From assembly GCA_019745975.1 (NCBI GenBank), contig JAIESQ010000045.1:1-64000 (forward strand): a DNA stretch of 64,000 nt, in the 5' to 3' direction. Numbering within the stretch: position 1 is the first letter of the stretch; each line of letters opens with the position of its first letter. The position numbers were made by a program, and so were the translations under genes. Below the pieces are notes generated by a model. That model searched no databases, had not been told where the DNA came from, and saw nothing but the letters and a program-made list of their open reading frames with translations. Source of the stretch: Pirellulales bacterium (GTDB lineage: Bacteria > Planctomycetota > Planctomycetia > Pirellulales > JAEUIK01). Of this stretch, positions 1 through 7,799 are shown piece after piece.

Positions 1-70
1 CGGTAGCTCCGCACGTCCGGTTTGAGGAGGGGAGAGGCGGCAGCAACGTGCTGCCCCTCTCCTACTCGAC
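1..70 (+). mobile_element. 3' end of a group II intron (domain V 3' half and domain VI)
   Basis: Bases 9-23 (ccgcacgtccggttt) match the 3' strand of the conserved catalytic domain V hairpin of bacterial group II introns. They are followed at once by a strong stem, arms 31-45 and 49-62, with the sequence and placement of domain VI. The stem is followed by ctactcgac, a common 3' terminus in these introns. The ribozyme body and any reverse transcriptase would lie before the window start. The exact 3' splice site, near base 70, is inferred. A plain transcription terminator is the alternative, but there is no T-run and the domain V-like core argues against it. Confidence 0.6.
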
Positions 71-129
71 TGGTTCAGAATTCCTCTCCGTTGTTTCAAT
101 GGTCGCGCTAGGTTGGGAGCTACTTTGAC

Positions 130-840
130 ATGCAAGTTCATGCTCGCTCATTTTCTCGGCGGTTGTTGTCGGGCGCCGCTGTGCTGACATTGGTGGCCGC
201 CGCCGCGCAGGCCGCCGATAACACTCCGCCCAAGGGCTTTGTCGCGCTGTTCAATGGCCGCGACCTGACCGGCTGGAAGGGGCTCGTTAAGACCGAGAAT
301 CCGTTCAAGCGGGCCGAGCTTTCGCCAGACGCGCTCGCCGCCGAGCAAGCCGAAGCCGACAAGCTGATGCGCGAGCATTGGTCGGTCGAAGAGGGCGCGC
401 TAGTCTACGATGGTCGCGGCAAGTCGCTATGCACGGCGAAGGACTACGGCGACTTCGAGATGTATTGCGACTGGAAGATCGGGCCCGGCGGCGACAGCGG
501 CATTTACCTGCGCGGCTCGCCGCAGGTGCAGATCTGGGACAAGGACCAGGGCCTGGGAAAAGGCGTAGGGTCTGGAGGCCTGTTCAATAACAAAAAACAT
601 CCGTCGAAGCCGCTGGTGGTGGCCGACAAGCCCGTTGGCGAGTGGAACACGTTCTTCGTCCGCATGGTCGGCGACAAAGTGACCATCAAGCTCAACGACA
701 AGCTCGTCGTCGACAACGTGGCGCTCGAGAACTACTGGGACTACGACAAGCCGATTTTTCCGACGGGACAAATCGAGCTGCAGCACCACGGCGCGAAACT
801 GTGGTTCAAGAACATTTACCTGCGCGAGCTGAAGCCGTAG
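130..840 (+). CDS. Secreted DUF1080 (3-keto-disaccharide hydrolase-type) protein
   Basis: The 236-aa protein has an N-terminal signal peptide of about 28 residues (basic start, hydrophobic AVLTLVAAAA, cleavage near AQA). One DUF1080 domain fills the rest: it opens with FVALFNGRDLTGWKG and carries the family-typical GDSGIYLRGSPQVQIWD and GQIELQHHG segments. The fold is a concanavalin-like beta-sandwich, and some members hydrolyse 3-keto-glycosides; the exact substrate cannot be read here. The family is greatly expanded in planctomycetes. A GGGAG ribosome site lies 9 bases before the ATG. The gene stands alone, about 60 bases after the group II intron tail, and faces the CPBP gene. Confidence 0.9.
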   Translation: MQVHARSFSRRLLSGAAVLTLVAAAAQAADNTPPKGFVALFNGRDLTGWKGLVKTENPFKRAELSPDALAAEQAEADKLMREHWSVEEGALVYDGRGKSLCTAKDYGDFEMYCDWKIGPGGDSGIYLRGSPQVQIWDKDQGLGKGVGSGGLFNNKKHPSKPLVVADKPVGEWNTFFVRMVGDKVTIKLNDKLVVDNVALENYWDYDKPIFPTGQIELQHHGAKLWFKNIYLRELKP

Positions 841-936
841 TGGCCGTTCGATTGTTCGACGCGCTACCACGACGCGCGCGTGTTCGAGCCGGGTACAGTC
901 TCGGCGCGGTAGGGCCAACTACTAACGAAAGCTCTG

Positions 937-1683
937 TCACGTCCCGCCGAGCGACAAGGCGAGAAACGAAGGGCCATTGAGGGCTGCGTGCAGAATCACG
1001 CCGGGCCAGGTGTTTCTTCGCCGCGATGCCACAAACGGCAGCACGAGCGTCGTCGGCACGAGCAGCACGAGCATCGGCCAGCCCCACGACGCGTGAAATA
1101 ATAGCCAACCGAGGCCGTTCGCCGCCCAGGCCCAAGATCCCAAGGCGACCTCTTGTCGCGGCAACACCACGCCGCGCCACAAGAATTCCTCACCGAGAAT
1201 ATTGACGCAAAAAAAAGGGAACCAGGCAGCCAGAATCCACAATCGCTCCCCGCGCAATGGCTCCATTCGCAAGAACTCCGGCTGAGGTCCGTCGGCACCC
1301 ATGAGCGGTTTGAGCACGGCAATTGTGCCGCCGGTAACGACTCCGATCACGAGCATCCCACCCAGGCACCAAAGCCAGTCGACGCGATCGGGTGGGCGGT
1401 AGCGGAGCCGCTCGCGCCACAAGCTCGACTGACCGAGAGCTCTCTCCTGGCGCAGCATCAGAAAAGCCACGACAAGTAAGGGAACAAATAGCCCAAAGCC
1501 AGCCGCCGCGAACCACAACAGGACAGGCTCGACGGTCGTGCGAGCAGTTAGCCAGGGAATGACGACTCGCGTGATTGCCCAGAGCAAGAGGCCGGCGCTT
1601 CCAAACAAGATTGCCGTACCACGCGATCCGAGCGGCGGTGGTTGCGCGTGCTGTGGTGAGGTCGGCGCCCTTGCTGCAGGCAT
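937..1683 (-). CDS. CPBP family intramembrane metalloprotease
   Basis: This is a 248-aa multi-pass membrane protein. The three CPBP (Abi/CAAX-protease-like) motifs are visible in order: GEEFLWRG (EExxxR), a histidine in LLFHASWG, and HAALN (HxxxN). They supply the glutamate and histidines of the intramembrane active site. The chosen ATG gives a short polar N-terminus before the first helix; upstream in-frame codons run into the neighbouring isomerase-like gene and look non-coding. It lies 65 bases after that gene on the same strand and may be cotranscribed. The substrate is unknown. Confidence 0.82.
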   Translation of the reverse strand: MPAARAPTSPQHAQPPPLGSRGTAILFGSAGLLLWAITRVVIPWLTARTTVEPVLLWFAAAGFGLFVPLLVVAFLMLRQERALGQSSLWRERLRYRPPDRVDWLWCLGGMLVIGVVTGGTIAVLKPLMGADGPQPEFLRMEPLRGERLWILAAWFPFFCVNILGEEFLWRGVVLPRQEVALGSWAWAANGLGWLLFHASWGWPMLVLLVPTTLVLPFVASRRRNTWPGVILHAALNGPSFLALSLGGT

Positions 1684-1748
1684 CGATGGCACCCGACGTC
1701 GGCTCAATGCCGGTTTAGAAACCGCTGCTAGCAGCGAAAGTCGCGCCC

Positions 1749-3266
1749 TCACGCCGCGCTCATCACGCGTACCTTGAAGCCCAGCGACTGCGAGACCGAC
1801 ACCATCTCGCCCAGGATGTCGCCGTAGGCCACGGCGATGTGGTTGCTGTTGTAGTGGGCCATGATCGTTTCGGTCGAGCAGCGCAAGTCGGCCGCCATGA
1901 AGGGCCATTGCCGCGTGGTGCCGTTCCACCACTGGTCGCGCACTTTGGGGGGTAGTTTAACAACTTCGCCGCGTCCCAGGTCCATCCAGAGCACGCCATC
2001 CTTGATGTGAGCGCGGGCCCAGGTCATTTCACCCGGCAGGCTCTCGCCGGCGAACGTTCCGCCGGGAATGGGGAAATACCCCTTCGGCTGCCGGTAGCTG
2101 TGCACTCCCTTCAGCGTGCCAGGATCGTGGTTGAAAGCGTATGCCCCGCACGAGCCTGAGTTCAACAGCACCCAGAGGAAGCGCCCTTTGTGGGTCGCGC
2201 CCCAGCGCACGTCGTGGAACATCACGGCCTGGTGCAGCCCGCGGCGCTTGAGCACGCGCTTCATCAACTCCATCGGCACGAGGTTGCCTTGGTCGGCCTC
2301 GGTCGAGGTGATCAGGAGATCGCCGTCTCCCTCCGGGCGGCAGGTGCTATTAAGCAATCCTTCGCAGAAGTCGCTCGGCGGCAACAGCGGCAACAGGCCC
2401 AACTGATACTGCCAGCCGAGGCAATCGGCCTGAAACTCGTCGACCAGGTCGAGCACGGTGAGGTACATCCGCAATTGCTCGCGAGTGGCCGCGGCCGTGA
2501 AGTCGTCGGCGCCGTCCTCCCGCCAATGAAACTTGGCTCCTTTGGAGACGACGAATTTGAGCGCCTCGTCGATCCGCCGCTCGGTGATGAACTTGCCGCG
2601 GCTCACCAGCCAGGCCTGATCGACTTTGTGCTCGGTGAAACCGATCGGGTTCAGCAGGCGCGGCCCGAAGTAGCCGTTGATCATGCCCATCGAGGTGTCG
2701 CCGAGCATCAGGGCCAGCACGCGGCGGCTGCGCAGCTCGGCGAGCACTTCGTCGGCGATTTTGGCGGCCTCCGGCGAGACCGGCGCGCTGTAGTGCAGCT
2801 CGTCGGTGCGGTAGGGGATCTGCCCAGTGGTACACCACTGGTCGAGGCGTTCCATAAAGGCCCGATCGCGCGTCCAATCGGGAGCGTCGGTCCAGATGCG
2901 CGCATGCTTGCGGCCGACGCTTTCGAGGCAGGCAGCCGTGTTCAACAAGGCCACCAATCCCGGCCAGGTGCCCGAGAAATTCGACGCCAAGAGGAGCGGA
3001 CTATCCTTGCCGACGACGCCGTCGCAGGTGTGCGGGCCGTAGGTCCAGTGGCAGAAGACTCCGATCAACGGTTCGTCCACGGGGCCGAGCTGCTCGATCG
3101 ATTCGTGCGGCTTGCGCAAGAAGCTGCGAATCACGCGCGGCTTGCGGCCGAGTCGCTTGAGCGCTTGCACGAGCTGTTCGGTGGTCTCGCGCACCTGGGG
3201 CATGGCCAGCGCGTTGGGCTCGGCGCGATAGTCGCCGGGCCAGAAGATCGTCACCTGCTTCGACAT
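1749..3266 (-). CDS. L-fucose/L-arabinose isomerase-fold protein
   Basis: The protein has 505 residues, close to the length of L-fucose and L-arabinose isomerases, and no signal peptide, so it is cytoplasmic. The N-terminal half looks like the Rossmann-like domains of that superfamily (VTIFWPGDYRAEPNA, LIGVFCHWTYGP). The C-terminal half has MELMKRVLKRRG followed by AVMFHDVRWG and an FPIPGGTFAGE segment reminiscent of the isomerase C-terminal domain. A role in sugar isomerisation is an inference from fold; substrate and metal ligands cannot be assigned confidently. An AAGG ribosome site precedes the ATG. The CPBP protease gene follows. Confidence 0.7.
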   Translation of the reverse strand: MSKQVTIFWPGDYRAEPNALAMPQVRETTEQLVQALKRLGRKPRVIRSFLRKPHESIEQLGPVDEPLIGVFCHWTYGPHTCDGVVGKDSPLLLASNFSGTWPGLVALLNTAACLESVGRKHARIWTDAPDWTRDRAFMERLDQWCTTGQIPYRTDELHYSAPVSPEAAKIADEVLAELRSRRVLALMLGDTSMGMINGYFGPRLLNPIGFTEHKVDQAWLVSRGKFITERRIDEALKFVVSKGAKFHWREDGADDFTAAATREQLRMYLTVLDLVDEFQADCLGWQYQLGLLPLLPPSDFCEGLLNSTCRPEGDGDLLITSTEADQGNLVPMELMKRVLKRRGLHQAVMFHDVRWGATHKGRFLWVLLNSGSCGAYAFNHDPGTLKGVHSYRQPKGYFPIPGGTFAGESLPGEMTWARAHIKDGVLWMDLGRGEVVKLPPKVRDQWWNGTTRQWPFMAADLRCSTETIMAHYNSNHIAVAYGDILGEMVSVSQSLGFKVRVMSAA

Positions 3267-3494
3267 GTCGAAAACCTTGGGATTGCGGTTTGGGGCTACC
3301 TACTGCGTGGCCCCGGCATCGTGTTGCCGTTCTGCCAAGGCAGCAACGTACGGTGCCGTAGGCAGAAGAGGTCTAGAGTAATTGTCCCTAGCTGAGCTGC
3401 GTCGCCACAGGTGTACCTCTTGTCGCTGCGCGACCCGGATGCGGCTGCGCCGTCTCCGGGCCACCCGTCAGCCGTCGGGGAGACTGTCGTCCAG

Positions 3495-4784
3495 CTACCG
3501 GCGCCGCACCAACGGCACGAACTCGCGCAGCGTCGCCCCCGTGTAAATCTGTCGCGGCCGGCATATCCGCTTGTTCGGCGAAGCGTGCATCTCGCACCAG
3601 TGCGCGATCCAGCCAGGCAGCCGGCCGATAGCGAACAGCACCGTGAACATCTGCACCGGCAGGCCAATCGCCCGATAGATGATGCCCGAGTAAAAGTCGA
3701 CGTTCGGATAGAGTTTGCGCTCGATAAAGTACTCGTCGGAGAGGGCGGCCGCTTCCAGCTCCTGGGCGATCGGCAGAATGGGGTCGTGGATGCCGCGCTT
3801 CCCCAGCAGCTTATCGCAGATGACCTTGATGAGCGCGGCCCGTGGATCGTAATGCTTGTAGACGCGGTGTCCGAAGCCCATCAGGCGGAAGCCGCTGTCC
3901 TTGGTCTTGGCCAGGCGGACATACTTTTTGACGTCGCCGCCGTCGGCCAGAATCTGTTCGAGCATCTCGACGCAGGCCTGGTTCGCTCCGCCGTGCAGCG
4001 GGCCCCACAAGGCGCAAATCCCGGCGGCGATCGAGGCGAACAGGTTGGCGTCGGCCGAGCCGACCATCCGCACGGTCGAAGTGCTGCAATTCTGCTCGTG
4101 ATCGGCGTGCGCGATCAGCAGCACATTGAGTGCCTCGACGAAATCGGGGTCGATCTCATACGGCTCGCTGGGGACCGCGAACATCATCTGCAGAAAATTC
4201 TGCACGTAGCTCAGGTCGTTCTGCGGATAGATGAACGGCTGCCCGATCGATTTTTTGTAGCTGTAGGCCGCGATCGTCGGCAGCTTGGCCATGATGCGGT
4301 GGATCGAGTTCTGCACCTGATCCGGATCGCGCGGGTTGAGCGAATCCTGATAAAACGTCGACAGCGCGCCGACCACCGAGCTGAGGATCGCCATCGGGTG
4401 GGCGTCGCGCGGGAACCCGTTGTAAAAGTTCCGCATGTCCTCGTGCAGCATCGTGTGTCGGCGCAAGCTGTTCTGAAACCGCTCGAACTGTTCGGCATTC
4501 GGCAGTTCGCCATGAATCAACAAATAGCTGACTTCGAGAAAATCGCACTGCTTGGCCAGCACTTCGATGGGGTAGCCGCGGTAGCGCAGGATTCCTTGCT
4601 CGCCGTCGAGATAGGTGATCGCGCTGGTGGTCGAGCCGGTGTTGCCGTAACCGTCGTCGAGCGTGATATAGCCGGTCTGAGCGCGGAGCTTCGAAATGTC
4701 GACGGCGTGCTCGTTCTCGGTGCCGACGACGACGGGCAATTCCACCTCTTGCCCCCCAACCTGCAACCGGCCAGCCTCACTCAT
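3495..4784 (-). CDS. gltA: Citrate synthase
   Basis: The enzyme condenses oxaloacetate and acetyl-CoA to citrate at the entry of the TCA cycle. The 429-aa length fits the hexameric type II enzymes of bacteria. The catalytic residues are all present: His in GPLHGGANQACVEML, His in MGFGHRVYKHYDPRA, and Asp in KLYPNVDFYSGI. A short N-terminal beta-rich segment (VGGQEVELPVVVGTENE) is typical of this class. The ATG is preceded by AAGG. The gene is monocistronic, with 228 bases to the next gene downstream and 327 bases of gene-free sequence upstream. Confidence 0.97.
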   Translation of the reverse strand: MSEAGRLQVGGQEVELPVVVGTENEHAVDISKLRAQTGYITLDDGYGNTGSTTSAITYLDGEQGILRYRGYPIEVLAKQCDFLEVSYLLIHGELPNAEQFERFQNSLRRHTMLHEDMRNFYNGFPRDAHPMAILSSVVGALSTFYQDSLNPRDPDQVQNSIHRIMAKLPTIAAYSYKKSIGQPFIYPQNDLSYVQNFLQMMFAVPSEPYEIDPDFVEALNVLLIAHADHEQNCSTSTVRMVGSADANLFASIAAGICALWGPLHGGANQACVEMLEQILADGGDVKKYVRLAKTKDSGFRLMGFGHRVYKHYDPRAALIKVICDKLLGKRGIHDPILPIAQELEAAALSDEYFIERKLYPNVDFYSGIIYRAIGLPVQMFTVLFAIGRLPGWIAHWCEMHASPNKRICRPRQIYTGATLREFVPLVRRR

Positions 4785-5111
4785 CCCGTTTCAACCTTTC
4801 CGCCGAAAAAGTCACAGACTGCCCGCGCACACACAAGGACAACGCCGCAGCGCTCCGGGCGGCGGGTATGTCGGAACCGGTGGGAAGGCCCGCAACGCCG
4901 GGGTGTGCGGCCGGCTGCGTCGTCGCGGTCCGTGCCAATGGCGCGTGGCGTGCTCCAACTTGCTGTTGCGCCAGACGTTGAAGTTTAGCGGGGGCGGGCG
5001 AGCGCGACAATTCGCGCCGTGGCAGTTCGCGGTTGGGCCGAATCTGCGGCGATCCAGGCCGTAGTTTGCAATCGAGTGGCGACCGAATGTGATTGGTTTC
5101 GCGGATCGGCT
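4785..5111. other. Gene-free stretch upstream of gltA
   Basis: No coding sequence is supported on either strand in this 327-base interval. It must hold the citrate synthase promoter, read on the minus strand, and the end of the CYTH operon transcript. I see the gltA ribosome site but no convincing -35/-10 pair, riboswitch or T-tailed hairpin. Confidence 0.5.
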
Positions 5112-5630
5112 CTACGGACCCGCTTGCTGCGCCAATAAATCGCGGTACGAGCCGGTACAGATCGTCGCCGGGTCGATGCGGAAAGCCTCCTGCAAGGTGG
5201 CCAGCCGTTCATACCCTTGCGCTTCGTCTTGCCCTGGCGAGAGCACGGCCTCGAACTCGAGAAAGGCCCCGAGCCCCACGACTTCGTCGAGATGGATGCG
5301 CACGTTATCGACCAAGAAAATCTCGCGGCGCTTGTCGACCACGCCCACGATGCCCAGCGCCGCCGCCAAGGCTTGCTTGAGCGTTTCGGGATGCGCGACC
5401 GGCACCAGGTGATAGTCGCTCGGGCGGGCCGCGGCGGTGTCGCTGCGCGAGTAGGCAATCAGCGTGTTCGACAGCCCGTTGACCTGCCGCAGTTTGAGCC
5501 GGCCGCGCGGAGCGGCGAAGTAGGTGTCGATCTGGTGCTCGACGCCCATCCGCTTGGTGGCCAGCCGAGCCGCGACCTGGCGGGCAGAGTCGAGATTCCT
5601 CAGCCGGGCTTTCAGCTCGATGTTGCGCAA
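5112..5630 (-). CDS. CYTH domain protein (class IV adenylate cyclase / triphosphatase-like)
   Basis: The 172-aa protein begins with the CYTH signature NIELKARL (ExExK type), followed by VEHQIDTYF, GRLKLRQVNG and FLVDNVRIHLDEV, and by an acidic strand GAFLEFEAVL. These form the tunnel that binds triphosphate substrates in class IV adenylate cyclases and thiamine or inorganic triphosphatases. Which of these it does is not decidable by eye. I place the start at a TTG 4 bases after the stop of the upstream gene, because the motif begins immediately after it; an in-frame extension upstream reads like non-coding sequence overlapping that gene. It is last in a three-gene minus-strand unit. Confidence 0.8.
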   Translation of the reverse strand: MRNIELKARLRNLDSARQVAARLATKRMGVEHQIDTYFAAPRGRLKLRQVNGLSNTLIAYSRSDTAAARPSDYHLVPVAHPETLKQALAAALGIVGVVDKRREIFLVDNVRIHLDEVVGLGAFLEFEAVLSPGQDEAQGYERLATLQEAFRIDPATICTGSYRDLLAQQAGP

Positions 5631-5634
5631 AGGT

Positions 5635-6321
5635 TCAACGCTTCGATGGCTGGGGCGAATCGGGCCGCGAACCATGCGTCGTTTCCAGTCGCGACGCGGT
5701 CGCATACAGCTCGGGGAGGAACGATTCGAAGTTGCCGACCTCTTCGATGTTGTGTTTGATCCACGCCCGGCCACGCGCCTCGTCGAACACAGTCCGTCGG
5801 ATCAACCAATTAAGGGGTGCAGCCAGTGCGCCGGCGGCCCCCACGGTCAGGCTGTTCCGATACCGGGTCCCAGTGTCGGTGGCCTCGAACTCGTAGTCCA
5901 TCCGTGCCAGGCGCAGCCCGTGGAAGCGCGGGCGATGAATGAACCCCTGCTCGTCGAGCTTGAGGATTTCGGAATGCACGTCGACGAGGTAAGCGGGGTT
6001 GGCTCCGAGCATTTCGGTGAGGTGAATCACGCAACCGACTCCGATCGAGCCGTCGGCGTGGCGCCGCGAATACTCGATCGCGATGTGGTCGCGCGGATGC
6101 CAGACACGGTAGCGCGTGAGCCGCTGGCCAGCATAGACCATGTCCCCTTCGAGATGCTTGAACCACCAGACGAGCATTTGCGGAGTGACGCCGCGGATCA
6201 CTTCGTGCTCGATCCAACAGCGAGTTCGGCCAGCGGCCGTGATTTCGATGCCGCTACGCGCCGAGTCGAGCGATTTGCACGTCCAGGGAATGTCGAGCGA
6301 CTCAGGGGGGTGGCGCTTCAT
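5635..6321 (-). CDS. DAPG hydrolase-like (PhlG-type, START-like) protein
   Basis: The 228-residue soluble protein resembles the 2,4-diacetylphloroglucinol hydrolase (PhlG) family of the START/Bet v1 fold. Visible family-like features are IEHEVIRGVTPQMLVWWFKH, the YRVWHPRDHIAIEY strand with His residues that could bind zinc, and a C-terminal helix with HNIEEVGNFESFLPELY. Members cleave carbon-carbon bonds next to ketones on aromatic substrates, but this distant relative has no assignable substrate. It sits 6 bases after the SMP-30-like gene and 4 bases before the CYTH gene, so the three are probably cotranscribed. Confidence 0.6.
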   Translation of the reverse strand: MKRHPPESLDIPWTCKSLDSARSGIEITAAGRTRCWIEHEVIRGVTPQMLVWWFKHLEGDMVYAGQRLTRYRVWHPRDHIAIEYSRRHADGSIGVGCVIHLTEMLGANPAYLVDVHSEILKLDEQGFIHRPRFHGLRLARMDYEFEATDTGTRYRNSLTVGAAGALAAPLNWLIRRTVFDEARGRAWIKHNIEEVGNFESFLPELYATASRLETTHGSRPDSPQPSKR

Positions 6322-6327
6322 CGTGAA

Positions 6328-7497
6328 TCAATTGGGCCCGAGTTCCAACCGCCCGACGCGGTCGCCCGAGAGGGTGCCGAAATAAAGCGCGCCGTCGTGC
6401 TCGTGAGCGCTGGTCACTTCGCGATAGTTCTGGCCGTCCGGATCCTGAAAGCTCCGCAGGATATTCCCTTGTTCGTCCAGCGCCACGACAAAGCCATACG
6501 GCGCCGGCGCCGGCCAGAGCGCCTTGGGCAACCGCGACAGCGCCTTCTTCAGAAACGGATAGGGATGCAAGCGATCGATGGTCGAATTGCGGACCGTGAA
6601 CAGCGCCAGCCAGAACGTGCCGCGCCGGTTCGAACTGATGTTGTCGGGAAAGCCGGGCAGGTTGTCGACGAACGTGTCGGACGTGCCGGCCTTGTCCCCC
6701 TTCAGCCAGTAGCGAGTGATGCGGTAGCGATACGTCTCGTTGACCAGCACGAAATCTTCCTGTTGCGACAGGGCAACGCCGTTGGCGAAGTACAGGTCAG
6801 CGAGCAACACGCGCGTCTCGCCGGTCGCCAGGTCGTGCATCAACAGCCGCCCGTGCGGCCGAGCTTCGAGCAGGTCGTAGAGATACTCGCCATCGCCGAA
6901 CTTGTCGCTGGCATCGGAGAAGTAGACGCGTCCGTCGCTGGCCACGTCGACGTCGTCGGCAAAGCCAAAGGGGACACCGTCGACTTCGGTCGCCAGCGTG
7001 CTGACCTGGCCGTCGGGGGTGACGGCCAGCAGCCCGAGCCGCGCGTCGACCACGATTAACCGCCCGTCGGGCGCGCGAGCTATGCCCAGCGGTCGGCCTG
7101 GCGCGGATTCGGTGCCGGTGCGAGCGAACGTTTCGACCTGGCCGTCGGGCATGATGCGTACGATGCGGCCATCGACCAGGCCGGTGAGCACGCTGCCATC
7201 GGCCTCGATCTCGACATCCTCAGGGCCGACAATCTGGCCGGCGGCCAGCGGCGCGGCGTCGCGCAGCAGCGTGTTGGGAGCGAGCGGTCCGGCGAGCGGC
7301 GGCGGCGCGGGGGGATCGTAGGCGATCGGATCGAGGGGCGTGGGGGCGAAGAGGAGAAAGGCGGCCGCAAGCGCGATGATCACGAAGACGATTACCACGA
7401 TCCTGCGCGGCCAGCGTCGCGGGGCACGAGGCGCGGTGCCTGGCGGCGGGGACTGCGCGGCTGTGGCGGTGCCTGTCGGGCGTGCTGAATCGGCCAT
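6328..7497 (-). CDS. Membrane-anchored SMP-30/gluconolactonase/strictosidine-synthase-like protein
   Basis: The 389-aa protein has a short Pro-rich cytoplasmic N-terminus, one helix (IVVIVFVIIALAAAFLLF, about residues 32-49), then a six-bladed beta-propeller. Propeller features include GPEDVEIEADGSVLTG, FADDVDVASDGRVYFSD, FANGVALSQQEDFVLV and a NLPGFPDNISSN segment that fits the metal or substrate site of strictosidine-synthase-like proteins. The likely role is esterase or lactonase chemistry outside the membrane; the substrate is unknown. The ATG is chosen because a GGAGGGAG site lies just upstream. It is the first gene of the minus-strand unit ending with the CYTH protein. Confidence 0.85.
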   Translation of the reverse strand: MADSARPTGTATAAQSPPPGTAPRAPRRWPRRIVVIVFVIIALAAAFLLFAPTPLDPIAYDPPAPPPLAGPLAPNTLLRDAAPLAAGQIVGPEDVEIEADGSVLTGLVDGRIVRIMPDGQVETFARTGTESAPGRPLGIARAPDGRLIVVDARLGLLAVTPDGQVSTLATEVDGVPFGFADDVDVASDGRVYFSDASDKFGDGEYLYDLLEARPHGRLLMHDLATGETRVLLADLYFANGVALSQQEDFVLVNETYRYRITRYWLKGDKAGTSDTFVDNLPGFPDNISSNRRGTFWLALFTVRNSTIDRLHPYPFLKKALSRLPKALWPAPAPYGFVVALDEQGNILRSFQDPDGQNYREVTSAHEHDGALYFGTLSGDRVGRLELGPN

Positions 7498-7799
7498 GTG
7501 GCGACTCCCTCCAGTGCATGCGATCTGGCGCAGCGAGCGCGCCGTGCGGACGGCAACGGCGGTAACAACGGTCGGCCATGCCGTGCGTGGCGAGCGCGCC
7601 GCGTTATCGACCGGCGGCCGGCGGCTGTCAAGCGAAACGCAGGTGGCGCTAGGGGAACACCGCGGCAACGGAGTTCGCTACGGCCAGCCTTACATTGGCC
7701 ACGTTGACCGACTAACCTGAGAGACTCCGCGTTGCCGGCGGCACGCAAGATGCCGCTTGCGCATCCAGCCCAACTTCGAGCAGCTAGTTTGCCGCCGGC
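7498..7799. other. Divergent intergenic region
   Basis: This gene-free interval separates the SMP-30-like gene (minus) from the first glycosyltransferase (plus) and must carry both promoters. Apart from the GGAGGGAG ribosome site of the minus-strand gene I see no recognisable operator, hairpin or RNA element. Confidence 0.45.

Noticed and set aside
1-70. Hairpin as an ordinary terminator
   Set aside because: Again no T-run, and the preceding gcacgtccggttt matches group II intron domain V, which explains the structure better.
2190-3395. 401-codon open frame on the plus strand
   Set aside because: It runs opposite the isomerase-like gene; no ribosome site or motif.
3411-4988. 525-codon open frame on the plus strand
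   Set aside because: It lies opposite citrate synthase, whose catalytic motifs are unmistakable; composition is that of a shadow frame.
5524-7059. 511-codon open frame on the plus strand
   Set aside because: It is antisense to the DAPG-hydrolase-like and SMP-30-like genes and contains no recognisable motif.
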